From Lutjanus erythropterus (taxonomy: Eukaryota; Chordata; Actinopteri; Lutjaniformes; Lutjanidae), in NCBI GenBank assembly GCA_020091685.1, contig CM034605.1, positions 26,919,010-26,983,009 on the forward strand: a DNA stretch of 64,000 bases. The letters are read 5' to 3'. Of the stretch, positions 1-12,465 are shown in pieces. Position 1 is the first letter of the stretch. Every line of letters begins with the position of its first letter. The translations under genes and the position numbers were made by a program. The notes beneath the pieces are model-generated. The model was not told where the DNA came from and did no database searches. It was given only the letters and a program-made list of their open reading frames with translations.

Positions 1-2153
1 AAGAGTTCTTCAGAAGCAGAAGGTTCTGGGCAGAACTTCAGCCCTTCCTTTGGGAGCTCTTCTTTCTAAGAGTGTGCTGTCACAAACATCATCCACAGTG
101 GCAAAAGAATAAGGCAGAAAATGGCCAAAATTCAATTTCAGAGTCACTCTTGCAGAGCGACATCAAACCCATCCAAAGTCCAAACTTATTCCACTGGAAG
201 TAGCCAAGAGATTCAAAACGATAATTTGCTCATGCAGAATGATATCGCTGTGAAAGTGTGACGGAGCAGAAGGTAGCTGGAGAGAGAGATGGAAAGAGAC
301 AGGAGCGAATCTGTCAATACACATTATCATTTCATCCTGATCTCATATGGAGCGTAATGCTCTCCTAACTCAGATAAGGGACGCCGAAAACCAGTGGCAC
401 GTCTTCTAATCTGCTGCCTTACATAATGAAACATCAGCTCACCTCCTCGCTCATCATGGGTCATCTCCCAAGGAGTTTGTGACCACTGAGCTTTGCCGAG
501 CGCCAACATCAAAGCCACGTCTATTTTTATCTTTTGGAACGACGCCGTTAATTAGCATGCATCCACAATCAGTAATTAATGCAGAGTAGATTCTTGGCTG
601 GTGAGGGCATCTACAGCGGAGAACAAAAACGATAACATAACTCGGTAATGACGGCGCTGTCACGAAGGCTTGAAACCATCTCACTGAACAAAGAGTTCCA
701 TTTGTCAGTTTCAAGGTTAGTTTTCCCGCTCTTGTTGAAGTTTTTTTTTTTTTTTTTGCCCAATATAATTGTCTGCTGACCTGTGCCCTCCAGGTTAAAA
801 CATACATTTCGAGAGCTCTTTGTAAAAGTTATAATTGGGCGTCAGTGATGCATTCACATCCCAGGCTCGCAATCAGCATGTCCTCGTCCCGTTGACTTAA
901 CTGACCCGGGCACACGCGCAAGCAGACGCAGGCACACACTCTGCAAAAACGGAATAAAAAGCCAGACACAGGCGGTTAAATGTGGTGATGTATATTCAGT
1001 CATTTCACGGCGTGTTCGTAGCAGAGTGGAGTGGTACAGCTGTTTCACACCAGGCAAGAACATTCATAACTTTAAAGAAGTTTATTTCCTGGTGTTTTAT
1101 AGAATATTTCACAGTAATGCGGAGGTTTTGTGAGGCAGAAACAAACTAAATCAGAGTGAAAACAAGATAAATGATAAAATCCTTCACGTACAGCAACACT
1201 AACGTATTAGTTAGTAATTTATTACAGTACTTTTTTAGTAGTGTATAGGGCATATGCATGTATGAAGTGTTACTGAAGGAATACATGCTGTCAGCTTTAT
1301 AACAAGGGTCACAAATAGCATTAATAAATTGTTAATTATGATTAAGAAGTGAAAGTCATGATAACTATTGATAAATGGTTAATCAACTAAATCAACTGTC
1401 TTAAATAGAAATTTATAAAACTTTTTTTTTAATTAAATGTTTTTCCTGGAAACATCATGACATATATGATATACCTAATTAACATATTTAAGAACTACTA
1501 ATATTGATTAGTACCTTGATTAATATGTAAAACCTAAATATTTTTTTTTCACAAGACAGATTTGATGACAGTTACCTATAATGCTTATTACTGTATTAAG
1601 TAGAAAAGGCAATCTCTGTAGAAATTTCGGTGTGAATGCTGGATGTCGAAAGACTGAAGCTAAACTGAATCACTGGCTTTAACAGTTGAATGATATCAAT
1701 AATGTATGACAGGTGTTGAATATTTTAAAGATGGAATGAGTAGATAAACATTGGAAAGAGTGTCAATAGCTGAGTGACTGAGATGGGATGACCGGGGTGA
1801 GCTAAACTGCATTGTTGGCTCAACTTTGCATGAAGAAGCTGCTGAAGGAGTAGGAGTGCTTGGAAATGTGATAACTGATCTGATTAATATGAATTTAAAA
1901 GTTGAATAAAACTCAGTTGAATGGAACAGTTGAGTGTAGCATAAAGGAGAAGTTGAAAAATGCATGAAAAAGTAGAAAAGGAAAGTGGGAAAGGATCTAA
2001 GTACCTCATCTCAATCAGCTTTGTTAAATGAAGTTGAAGGTTTTTCTCATTCACCATCATAAACCTCAAAGTTGAATATATTAATCTTTACTTTGCTAAC
2101 ATGGACACTTTAAATAAATGATTATGAGACACACATTTTAACTGTGGGTTTTA
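1..2153. other. Non-coding 5' flank or intron 1, no recognised gene
   Basis: No exon or recognised repeat is visible. A poly-T run of about 17 bases sits near 740. The part at 300-720 is moderately GC-rich and contains homeodomain-like TAATTA/TAATTAAT cores around 550-580, so a regulatory element is conceivable but unproven. From about 1200 to 1560 the DNA is strongly AT-rich. Between 1690 and 2080 the hexamer GTTGAA recurs many times at irregular spacing, which looks like low-complexity drift. The open frames here are short, lack family resemblance and are probably chance. Confidence 0.5.
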
Positions 2154-2429
2154 TTGGACGGTTTATATTACCTTTTTTCTGTGTGGACAGACTGGTCTGA
2201 TACATGTTCAATTGGCGCAGGAGCTGTTTGTGTGGAGAGGCAGCTACACCAAAAAAGGAGCGGTATGGTCGCTCCAAAGTTGTTTTATTTAATTGGGATG
2301 TTTACTTTGCTGGTGTCGCTGGTGACCCTGGGTTTTGTTCAGAGCTGTGGGGCGTGTGAACCTTTACTAAGAGGATGGCACTTTCCCAGTGCTGTGTGCA
2401 GTCAGGGGGCTGAGCTCGCTGTTGATTAA
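2154..2429 (+). other. Unassigned open frame with a WxxWSxxC motif and one membrane-type segment
   Basis: I do not recognise this as a known gene. The frame opens at TTG, not ATG, and runs 91 codons to TAA. It reads WTDWSDTCS near its start, which recalls the first strand of a thrombospondin type-1 repeat. A cleanly hydrophobic stretch of about 20 residues follows (from LFYLIGMFTLLVSLVTLGFV, preceded by a lysine), then a short cysteine-containing tail. A pyrimidine-rich tract ending in GGACAG at about 2191 could be a splice acceptor placing ACTGGTC at an exon start. The internal ATG at 2262 would make the hydrophobic part look like a signal peptide. No donor, partner exon or homologue can be shown, so this could be a terminal exon of an unknown membrane protein or simply chance. 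Confidence 0.12.
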
Positions 2430-5400
2430 GTAAATACCTTCAATTGTAGGCTGTCTGCTTGTTAAATTGTCTTTACTTTATCCCCATGTGCTGAAGCGTC
2501 CGTGTCGAATCTCTCCCAATGGCCAGGCCAGCAAACTGCACGCCTGCCATTTGTGTGTCAGAGAGAGAACGAGTGAATGAGAGGCAAATTATAAAGCACT
2601 TTGTCCACCGAGGTTGAAAACAGTTATATAAGTGCAGCTCACTTACAATTTAAAAACAAGTTAAATACAGAAAATTGGATGTGTGGCAGCGGAGATAACT
2701 TTGATAGAACTGGACTGAGTAACAGAAGTATTTTAATTAATACGGCAACTGATTACTTTTAATGACTTTTGAATAAATTAATTACTCATTAAAATACAAA
2801 ACAATGTATGAACAGCTGTTAAAATAACTGACAATATACATTTATTTCTGTGTGTAGGAACTCTGTAAACTTAATGTTTTGCAGATGCATTTATAGTAAC
2901 ATGTAGATGTGATGATAAAGGTTACAAGAGAATTTTCAGTTTAGCTGCCTTGAAAGTTCTTAAATTTTACTTTTAAAGAGCTAAAAGAGTTTCAGCTCCA
3001 AATTCAGCACCATGGACAGAGCACACAGACAGGAGAGCATGCAGTGAGGATAACCATGACTTAACTCTTGGTACAAATCAATACCCAATAATCAATACAG
3101 TCATTTTTCTGTGATGCAGCATGCAGCATATCGGTTTCAGTCTGACAGGATTGTTTTTATTGCGAAGAACTCGATATAGTCTGTAAACCAACAGAGGCGT
3201 GTACGGAGACGGCCTTTAGCCCACATCCCTGGTGTTACAGTGATAAGTAACACATTAGAGGAAAATACACCTTAAGCACTCTGACAAGTGTTGCTCAGGG
3301 TTTATTGGGTCATGATATTTACTACGCTGCCTCCTGAGGTGTGGGAGTAGCATTTCCACCAGAGCCTCAAACTGTGTCTCTGACATTTCAAACTAGTGTT
3401 GGAAATACAACTATGATATAATTCCACCTTCAAACCAAAAGGACAATCCTATATCTCAGCTACTGATACACACATTTTCATCAGGTGGTTTTTGTTATAA
3501 TGCAACCGAACACATGCCTAACGATAAGAATAAATTCTCATTTTGTCTGACTTTATTCAATCGGCCTCACATGTTGATGTCAGCTGATTTCCTATTAGAG
3601 GAGGAGTTGTTGTTTTCCGTCGACTGGTTGCTAGATGCCATTAACGTGTTTTTCACACTGATCAAAGAAGTAAGTCTAATTAAGAATTGTTATTTCTGTT
3701 GACTTACAAGAATTTGCACAATAAGACAAATTTATTCACACATGCAATCGACACTAGAGAGTTGACAGGAAATTAAGTTACACCTCCACACCAGAGGGTA
3801 AACAATTCATCACCTTCCGTTGACTTTGTATTGCATGAAGTTTCCTCCTTGTCATTTCAAAAACCTGAGTCTTCAAGATGAAAAAGTGGATACAGGTGAT
3901 AAGACATTTCACATGTGGCGGTTCAGTGGGATCATTTCTCATGAAAAAGTAAGTTGCAGCACGCAGCAAACATAGAACCCTATTCTACATTAGCTGCAAG
4001 CCTGATGCAGCCGCAACGTGCTCCATTCACATCTGGTGTGAAAACACTCAATCCACTACCATTCTGATTAACGTATCGCTCCAGATTCTCCCAGAGGTTG
4101 GGCCTCGATTTGGGGATGTGCAAAGAATATGATTCACATAATATTCATACTCATTACTGTAAACCTTTCAGTGACCTTTTATGCTCTGTGTGGAAGCATC
4201 TGCTTTTGTTTCTCTGCTAATTTTTTCTGTTTTCTTCTTTAAATTTGTCATTCATCTGCAGTGGTGCTGCACATATAACACATAAAACGTGTTGAAGCTA
4301 TAGAGGCAGCTTTTCTGGCAAAGCCACTTTAAAATGAATATGCACTAAAAGAAGAAAGACGTAAAGGAGTGGAAGCGCCTGATACTGACAAAAAAGAAAT
4401 TATTTAGGTCAGCTACTTAGTCTAGTGGAACTTTCCTGTCAAGAAAATCATATTAGCCTGGAGCTGTCTAAGAAAGCTTTGTTAGCTCACCTGGTGACCT
4501 CACAAGATAAAACATCTTAAGGCCATGATGAATGAAAAAAGAATTTTAAAGTAAAAGTTCCCTCTTTGTTACTGAAATTTTGTAGCTGCAAGTGTTCAGA
4601 GAGGCTTTGTTTCTGTAGCTCTGCCTACTTGGGATTAACTCAAACAATAGGATTATTTCCGCCCTCAGAAAAATGTGCGTACACAAATATTTGTGTAAGA
4701 GTGTGCTCGCTCACAAGTTGCTGTAAATAGACAGAGACTGGGAGGACGCCGACAGAAAGACACACATTTACAGTTAACGAGTGTAATTCTCATCCTACAC
4801 CGGTAAACACAGACAGGTACAGTGGAAACTTGTGATCACATGTTCACATAAACTCTTCTCTCTCAGCCGCACACAAACACACAGGAACACGCAAACACAC
4901 ACAGCATGAAAAGGGCACCCTAGGGAGATGAATAGGAAAGGTGAGGTCTGTTCAGGGCATGTGGGAGAGAATGAGGCGTGCTTTTGAATCTTGGTGTTGA
5001 TATTCCTGCTTTTTTTGTGTATGCAGCAGAGAGAAAAAGTCATTTAAACAAGATTGTGTAGTGGCATGTGAAAAATGAGACACCAAACATGCGTGTGCTG
5101 GGTTTGATATTGATACACAATACCCACACAGTTTGAATTGCAAGTGCCGAAACTGTAGCTCTGCTCATGGGTGTATTCATGCCTGAATGTGTTCTTATAA
5201 GAAAGGAGATAGGAGATGATGCACAAGGGAGAGGGAGAGTGGAGCTGTTTTGGCATTTGTGTTTAGAAAGACACAGAGAGAAATAAGAAGCTTAAATTTT
5301 TTAAAGGAGCCTCCAACTGTGCTCCAATCAGGTTTTATGGCGCTTTGTCTCCCGAGGATAGTGAGGAAAGAATGATGCAACAAAATAAAATTATCGTCAG

Positions 5401-5774
5401 AATTATATGGCAAAACTCCCTGCCAGAAAACAACAATATACACCAGCAAAATGTGCCAAATGTCAGTTGTTGTTACAACAAGGAAACATGGAGGAGGAGG
5501 GGAGAAAAACACCAGCAGGGTGTGAACCGCTGCTTATGAATTCCCATTCAGATTCGCACTGTTGGTGAATCAAATCTATTGTACACTTAGTTTCAGATCC
5601 CAAGGGGGGAAAGAAAGACCCCCCTCCCCCCATTTTCCAAACAACATGAAGTTGTCCCTAAAACAGTACAGTTTTTGAAAATAAATTATATAGTTGAAAA
5701 TGGAAACCAAAACCTTTTTAATGTTCTGTTGTCCATCGGCGTCTAGAACAATGCACTTTTAAGTAAGATTATGT
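2430..5774. other. Non-coding region, no recognised feature
   Basis: AT-rich sequence without a recognisable exon or repeat family. A short ORF at 3514-3702 ends just after a GTAAGT, but its translation has no family resemblance. Short CA-rich tracts occur near 4870-4900, and a C/G-rich patch lies at 5605-5632. Nothing supports a gene. Confidence 0.5.
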
Positions 5775-6000
5775 CTCCTCCCCTCAAAGGCTTCACAGTG
5801 GTCTGGTCCACTGCCCGCATGTAGCCACAGGTCACTTTTTGCTGCCAAAATATTGAATATATGAATTAAGCGACCGACATCAACACTAGCGAGTTATTTA
5901 CACCATCAGGGGCAAAGTGAGAGATACACACAATTCTATTATATTGTAATTTATTCCTATGCATGCTGTTATCTCAGTAAGCACTCCTCTGGCTGAGCAT
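5775..6000 (+). repeat. Dispersed repeat, copy 1 of a pair
   Basis: This segment aligns by eye with 22850-23085 in the same orientation. Shared landmarks in the same order are GTCCACT, TAGCCACA, CCAAAATATT, TATATGAA, AAGCGAC, ACCATCAGGGG, AAAGTGAG, TAATTTATTCC, ATGCATGCTGT and CCTCTGGC. Similarity appears to fade on both sides. The copies are well diverged, so they are old. The family is not identified; a non-autonomous transposon or SINE fragment is most likely. Confidence 0.7.
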
Positions 6001-7960
6001 GGGGTCATGTCTAGAAGAGAACCCTAGATGTGCAAAACTCTCTAGCCTCCTCTAAACATCCTCTAAACACTTTACATCTTGTTAGACCAAACATAAACAC
6101 GAGGTTGTAACAAAATGCTACAAACAGAACAATACATATATATAAAGATGAATAAATAATTCACAAATCTTGCAAATCTATTTGCAAGATGACAATCACA
6201 CTGTGCGCCAGGCAGGTTACTGATAGCTTTTACTATGCTTATGAGGACACTGTGTGTCTCTGTCCCTCTGAGAGTTTACGCTGTTAGCTCCATATTGGAT
6301 TGATATTTGTCCTCAGTTGTCCCCACCAAATGTGACAAGAAATATTCACATGAAAACAAGTGCTGTAATACTCAATATGTGTAGTGTACGACTGTGCAGG
6401 TTAGTTAAAGGTAGAATAAGTAGGATTGGTCAGTTCCCGTCTGAAAATGCACCAGGAGGATAGTCGATTGTTTAGTCTCATTCACAGGATGTCAAATACT
6501 GACCCTTTTGGGCTGGTAAAAGGTTCCAAGCACAGCAAAATAATGGGAAAATAAGAAGCTAAGAACGGAGGACGGGGTCTCTGTAGATGCAGGTCATAGG
6601 TTATGATTGAGAGGGATTGCATTTTTATGACTGCAATGCTTGTTGAGAAAATCCTGCATAGTTTGCCTTAATATCACTGAGTAAATGTGTGCCGATTGTG
6701 CCTGCAGACCAAATCGAATCAGAAAAGAGTGTAAATGACGGTCTAACTTATGTTTTATCTGTGAAAAAATATGATCCAACCACAAAACATCCATTTTCAG
6801 AATGGGGTTTGGTTTAACAGTGTGTCCACTCGAAAGACTACTGGGAGCAGAGCATGTTTTAATGCTATTTATTCACATAAATTGAGATGACCTGCATTCC
6901 AGTAGGGAAGCTTGTAAACAGCATAAAGTAACGGAGGATGTGGAGCTAAAACTGACTGGTTTTTTTTTACTTCTCTCAGCTCATATTAAAGGGTCACGTA
7001 ATAAGCACAAACTGCAATCAAACTAGAGACAGTGGTTCAGCTCCCCAGGTCCAAGCAGATAAGTCCAAGGCTGAATTTCACCACTGCCCGCACTATAATG
7101 AGATCTTCGCCCTTGATTGTACAAAGGATCTGTTTTGTTTGTTTGTTGTTGTTTTATAGACAGGGGTTGAGGTGATTGTGCTGAACTGAACCTTGTTTCA
7201 GACCGCTGTCGTTAGTGCTGCCGAGGCCAGAGGGCATTTGAAGCCCGGTAGTTACGGAGGCCGTCAAGCTGCAGAAGGATGTTTTCAAAGCCTGGTTTGA
7301 TCAGACGTTGCGAACATACATTGCAGACATGAAAACATAAGTGTGGCATTGCTGGAGTTCGGAGACACTATTGAAGTTGACTTTAAGGTGACGCCAGAGA
7401 TTTAAAAAAAAACCAAATCTTTTGTGTGACTGGAGAGGCAGAGAATTCAGGCTTTTTTCCACATGAACAGGACCTGAAAATTGGATTGGATTGTTGAAAG
7501 GTAGAAGGACTCTTACCCGTTTGACACCATCCACGATAAAGGGTCAGAAATGGAAGCATTTAAGGGTTGGTGATCATCTCTTTATAGTCACAAAGCTCTT
7601 CAGTGGCTGAGAAGTGGCTCTTTATTGTCACATGGATTTTGGGAACTATACCCATGAATTGGCGTAAGTGTGTTAAAGCAGCCATTTTCACAAAGGGGGT
7701 TGAAAGTTTTGTGCGAGGTCAAGAAGATTCACTCTACTTAAGGAGTGCATTTTGTCCTGGGTTTGAAACTCCAGGCTAGACACAAGATTGTTTAGAGTGT
7801 CCCAATTTCTTTGGAATTTGCTACTCTGGTGTTCAGTGTTTTGTGGATTGAAAAGGTTTATCAGCATGTTCACCAAGGTTTCCTGAGGGAGATGGTGTAT
7901 GTGTGGAGGATACTGAAGGGGTTGTTTCCTGCAAGCCATTCGTCCCCATAGTTGTATTTG
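6001..7960. other. Non-coding region, no recognised feature
   Basis: No exon, RNA gene or confidently recognised repeat. Open frames on the minus strand at 6594-6794, 7301-7534 and 7688-7963 have no family resemblance and no splice context. A short GTTTGTTTG-type simple repeat lies near 7135-7155. Confidence 0.5.
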
Positions 7961-7965
7961 CATTT

Positions 7966-8412
7966 AAATTGGCCATATTATGCTCATTTCCAGGTAAATA
8001 CTTTTATTTGGGGGTTCTATTAGAATGTGCTTTCATGCTTTAATGTTCAAAAAACACTATATTTTTCTCAAACTGTCCACTGCTGCAGCGCGTCTCTTCA
8101 CCCTCTGCCTGAAACGCTCCATTTTAGCTCCTGCCCTCCTGAAAAGCCTGAGCAGGCGCCGCAGCTCACAACTCTGTTGGTGTTTGTAGCTGTGAAATCA
8201 CCATAACCAAATCTATCTACAATTCTACCACATAATATCACCACAATAATGCTTCTAAACCAAACACATCACCACCGCACATAGTCAAGCAGGAATCTGA
8301 TCCGTATTTTCCTGGGCCTCACTGTCCAGACTGGACACAAACATTGAATATTTATGAGCTGAGCAAGCTAGCTGAAGGGTGCTAATAAAAGTTACACAAT
8401 GTTGTCAAGCAA
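7966..8412 (+). repeat. Teleost interspersed repeat (GGCCATATTATGCTCATTT family)
   Basis: The stretch begins with a motif I recall at the edge of a very common fish repeat (GGCCATATTATGCTCATTTC), followed by the typical landmarks CATGCTTTAATGTTCAAAAA and CTCTGCCTGAAACGCTCC. There is no coding capacity, which fits a non-autonomous element. The right edge is uncertain and abuts the inverted-repeat element that starts at 8416. Assignment rests on recalled resemblance only. Confidence 0.5.
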
Positions 8413-8415
8413 ATG

Positions 8416-9224
8416 AATTGACCCTTCCTAAACCCCACCCCTTTTTGCTCTGTGCTCCAATAACAGTTGGGCAGAACCTTTGCCAACTTCACCCTTTCCT
8501 CCCTCCCTCTTCTTTTGTAAAAAGCAAACTTTTTAGAGATGACAAGCAACACAACTAACCAAAAAGCTGCTAAAACATATATTCTTTGTAATTTCCAAGT
8601 TTTTGTTATTTATTTAGATATTTTTTATCCTTTGTTTTACAACCTTTGGTTCCCCTGGCATGTCTGTGACTATAGACTCAGTTGCTGTACATCTGAATAA
8701 AGTTATTGTTAAAAAACAAAAATCCCCTTTTCCGTTTCCTGTACTTAGACATGCTCTGTGCAATTAGACTCCATGTTGAGAAGAAAACCAAAGTTTAAAG
8801 ATGGTTAGAAGATGTTAAGTTAGTCATCTTAACTTAGCTAATGCTAGCAAAATACTAGCTAACTAATGAGTTTTGTCAATTAGCCTGCTTTTTGATAATA
8901 TTAGCCATCAGATGTAACTAGCTTGCTAACGATTCATTTCCTATGTAGCTAGCGAGACTTTTCCTTCAAGCAAAACACACTAGTTAACTAGCTAGCTAAC
9001 AATAGATGTAGATTATCAAGCTAGTCAGCTAGCATTTTGCTAACATTAGCTACTTAAGATGTGACTATATGTGACTTTTACAGGCCTCCCAGAAATGTCT
9101 TTTAAGTATCTTCAAAATTTGTTTTTCTTTTCAACATACTGTAGCCTAGCACACAGCATAGCTAACAGGAAATAAGAAAGTTGACTGAAAATACAAAAGG
9201 AGCGGGACTTAGGAAGGGTCAGTT
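8416..9224. mobile_element. DNA-transposon-like element with about 27-bp terminal inverted repeats
   Basis: The ends at 8416-8442 and 9198-9224 are inverted repeats: the left begins AATTGACCCTTCCTAAACCC, and the reverse complement of the right end begins AACTGACCCTTCCTAAGTCC. They match at 22 of 27 positions. The 809-bp interior has no transposase frame. Its middle (about 8817-9060) is saturated with GCTAGC/GCTAACTAGC permutations, which could form hairpins. No clear target-site duplication was found, so the superfamily is not assigned. A lone relative of the terminus lies at 32589. Confidence 0.6.
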
Positions 9225-9534
9225 ACTGCATTTTGAACATTTCTTTTTCAGCTTTACCTACCTGGCATGTCTATTAAGTAAATTAACACACAGCAGCAAC
9301 ACACACACACACCATCAGGCTGTCCTTTAACATAAAGCTAACGCCAGCTGAGCTAACAGTGTAATAGGGAGTGGGAATCACATGACATTCATGGTATGCA
9401 TGAAGTACATGTGAAAGACAAATGGCTATTAAGGGAAGCTCTCAACAGAAGCGAAGAGATGGGAGAGTGGGAGATAGAGTATTGGTTTTGGGGTACTGAC
9501 TGCACTCATGTTGGCTTTGCACCAGCTGGGGAAG

Positions 9535-9998
9535 AGAGCTGCGAGTTGGAAAGCAAAGCCCTCAATTTACTGGTCAATCTCATTTTTCGACACTCACGCC
9601 TGTTACAGGCTTTGATGCCATAAAAGTGGGATCACGGCTACATGATATCGAGATGAGATTTGTCTGAGAGGTGGCTGCCGTTTATTTTTGTGACTAAGTG
9701 AGGAGCTCAGCAAATTCAGGAGGAGCTCAGCTGCTCCAGCACATCGAGAGGAGCCAGTTGAGGTGATTTGGGCACTTGGAAATGACGTCCCCTGGGCCTC
9801 GTTCCTTTAACAGTTTTACAGTCATGACCTACTGGGAGGAGACCACTGGGCAGACCCAGGACGCACCGGTGCGATTACATCTCCCAGCAGCAGGTCCAAG
9901 AACGCTTTGGGATCGCACAAACTGGAGCGAGTTACTGGAAAAAAGGATGTCTGCGCTGCTCAGTTTGCCGTCACATCTCAGACTGGACAGATGGATGA
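9535..9998 (+). mobile_element. LINE fragment (RTE/Rex3-like 3' end), copy A
   Basis: The sequence follows the 3' end of a widespread teleost LINE whose reverse-transcriptase tail reads like RLRWLGHLxRMPPGR and so on. Landmarks in order are GAGTTGGAAAGCAAAGC, CAATTTACTGGTCAATCT, GTGAGGAGCTCAG, CACATCGAGAGGAGCCAGTT, GACCCAGGACGCA, GGATGTCTGCGCTGCTCAG and a short GATGGATG end. The frame is broken by indels, so it is a dead 5'-truncated copy. The same family recurs at 23889-24425, where the end is a longer GGAT array. A GATG-type tail is known for Rex3/RTE elements; exact clade assignment is inference. Confidence 0.75.
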
Positions 9999-11934
9999 TT
10001 GCATAAGTTCTTTTTAATACTATTCTAGACTGAAAAAGCTGAAAAGTAATAATTATTTCTGAACAGTATTCACTAAAAAAAAACAAAAGTAAATGTCAGC
10101 TCTCTGTTTCCTTCAAGTCCCAGTCGTGTTTTCTGTATTTTACATTTTAGCTGGCGCTCTTATCCATGGACTTGTGGTGGGAATAAGGCTCAGATCCAAC
10201 ATCCCAGACATTACAGACAATCAACAATAAAGACTGCAAGTGTCAAATCCACTGTGCTCAAACTAGAGTAAGGATTTTAAAGGTCAGAATGACGACACCC
10301 AGACAATGGATGTAACAAATAGCCTTGTTTCCCCAGATTGTTCTCTAACTCAGAAAATTGGCAACAATTACATCTGGACTGACATTGGACTCCTTTATCA
10401 AGTCCCTGGATTTACTTGCACAACAAAAAAATATCAGATTCAAGAAAAAAAAATCCCCTCCCCGCTCTCTCTCTTCTCTCAACAGTGGGTTTTACTCACA
10501 AGCTGGTGACATTTCGAGTATATTTTTCTACCAACACTGTGGTCTACAACAGTTATTAGGCCCCTTTTTTTTGTCCCGTTCCATCTCAACATTGACAAAT
10601 AAGCGATGTAAACACCTGTTCCGCTTTGTGCACTTGGGCAGCACATTAATACAACTAAAGACGGGGGTAACATAATGAGAGCAGGGGATAATAGGATGTC
10701 TTGTTGACAACCAGTTGTTCTGTGGTCAGGATCATTGTCATCTTGTACGACACCCTCCTCTTGCCTCTTGGCATGGCGCAGCTTGGGTGCAGCTGGCAGG
10801 GTGGCTGTGGTTCAGCATGCTGTCAGCGATGCCCTCTAATGGGGCTCTGTGGCCCTGCTTTCGGACGGATGACTTGTTCAAGGCCAGGAGGATATCACTT
10901 AGGTGAATGAGCCTTTATTAATTCCTCAGTACAGTATAGTCATATGATGCTGTACAGTTTCTCCTCTCCTCTCCTGGGAAAAAAACTTTTTTAAAATACT
11001 AGATACCATCACTGTAACGGTAAAGTTTATTACGTTATTGGTATCTCGCCATGGTCTATATCAACTCTAACGTTCACATGCTCCTGGCACGATCCTTTTT
11101 CACGAGTTGGGAAGCCGTTCTTCCGACTTCTGTGTGTTCATGAACTTTTAAGCTGAAACGACATGGTAGTGTTGGATTGTACTTATTGTCATGTCTGGGT
11201 GATGGTTGTGATCCCAGTGAGGATTCTTCCTATCCGAGAGCTGCAGAAACAGTTTGAAGCTTTATATTACAAGCGCCTTTGTTTCAGATTTGTTGCTGCA
11301 CCAGTACTTTCCCGAAAACCACTAAAATATTGATTTATCAGGTTATAATGCAATTAAATATCTTTTCTAACTAATCTAGGTCACTCTACTGTAGTACAAA
11401 TTACATGTGAGCAAAAAATTACATGCAGTATGTGATTTAGTAAAAAGCTATCAACCGAATATTTACCTTTGTTGGCCATATTTCTGTGTATATGACGTCT
11501 ATAAACAACAACTAAGCAAATCATATGTGATAAAATTTCTGTCAAACTTCTGAGTTGTTGTTGCAGCTTGAAGGAGTACACCTCAAGTGAGCGTAAAAAA
11601 CTTTTTTTGCAAAATTGATGTTTTTCGAATTTTGTCTCAGTGCGGCCAATGAGAAAAAAGTGATTCAGCCTAAATGGGCACATAAATTCCTGCTGTTTGG
11701 TGGTTTCTTTTTCACGCGGTTGAGGCTGGAGGCCAGTTAAACAATTTGTGCTCGTACTTTGACATGGTGTCAGTTACTTGTGAGCCAGTATATGTTCAGT
11801 CTGCATACGTCCCTCCACCCTACGACAATAACGGATCAAGAAGCTCCTCTCTTTAGTAAAGTAACACCAGCAACTGATGAGATTTTGGTCAGAGCATCAT
11901 GACCAACCGACCACAAGGTGCCAGCCCTGATCAA
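9999..11934. other. Non-coding region with a short fish repeat edge
   Basis: Around 10140-10185 a motif like TTAGCTGGCGCTCTTATCCA resembles the end of a common fish repeat. Otherwise there is no recognised exon. An open frame from 10701 contains a hydrophobic stretch ending GMAQL that superficially resembles a GFRA4 signal peptide, but it lacks an ATG ahead of the hydrophobic part (see the rejected list). Confidence 0.45.
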
Positions 11935-12235
11935 AATTTGCTAATGGAAACATGGTTATTGACGCTTGTGATTTTGAGAGAAAATGTCACAGATATTGGA
12001 CGTATTGCACTGAAATTTGGGGCAGACATTTGTATATTTCTTCATTCACCAACTGTAATAACTTGGTGACTGTCTGAACTTTCCTGTATCTCTTCACCTG
12101 CAAAAATAATGTTAACCCTGTAGCCTGTTTAGTGCTAATTAACAAATTCTAGCATGCTAACATGATAAACTAAGATTGTAAACATAGCAAACATTGTACC
12201 ACATGTTCATAACTTAAAGAACAAAGTACAGCCTC
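11935..12235 (+). repeat. Teleost interspersed repeat (GAAATTTGG...GCATGCTAACA family), uninterrupted copy
   Basis: The left half carries CACTGAAATTTGGGGCAGAC and CTGTAATAACTTGGTGACTG. The right half carries TAGCATGCTAACATGATAAA, CTAAGATTGTAAACAT and AAACATTGTACC. The same two halves, in the same order and orientation, lie at about 23725-23888 and 24426-24612, where a LINE separates them. The pair therefore gives an internal before/after comparison. No coding capacity is seen; superfamily unknown. Confidence 0.65.
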
Positions 12236-12440
12236 ACAGATACTCTTAGTCTAATTATTGTCCATTTTTATGGTAATTCATTTTGTGACCAGTGATCGAA
12301 CAAGAATTATCGCGCAAAAACATCACACAGTAGCACATTAAATAGCCTCCATCCTGGTAGTATCAAGCATTGTGTTCTTCCAGGCTCAAAGACCGTTTCA
12401 TCTTTGTACTAAAATTGCAGCTTCTGTTGCATTGTGATCC

Positions 12441-12465
12441 TGTGTGTGTGTGTGTGTGTGTGTGT
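12441..12465 (+). repeat. (TG)n microsatellite
   Basis: About 12 perfect TG dinucleotides in a row, ending TTTG. Ordinary simple-sequence repeat; length could vary between individuals. Confidence 0.95.

Noticed and set aside
10701-10910. Frame with ILYDTLLLPLGMAQL, superficially like the bird GFRA4 signal peptide, ending near a CTTAG|GTGAAT donor in the right phase
   Set aside because: No in-frame ATG precedes the hydrophobic stretch (a stop lies just upstream), and the segment after it is long and cysteine-rich, unlike any GFRA leader. Similarity is probably chance.
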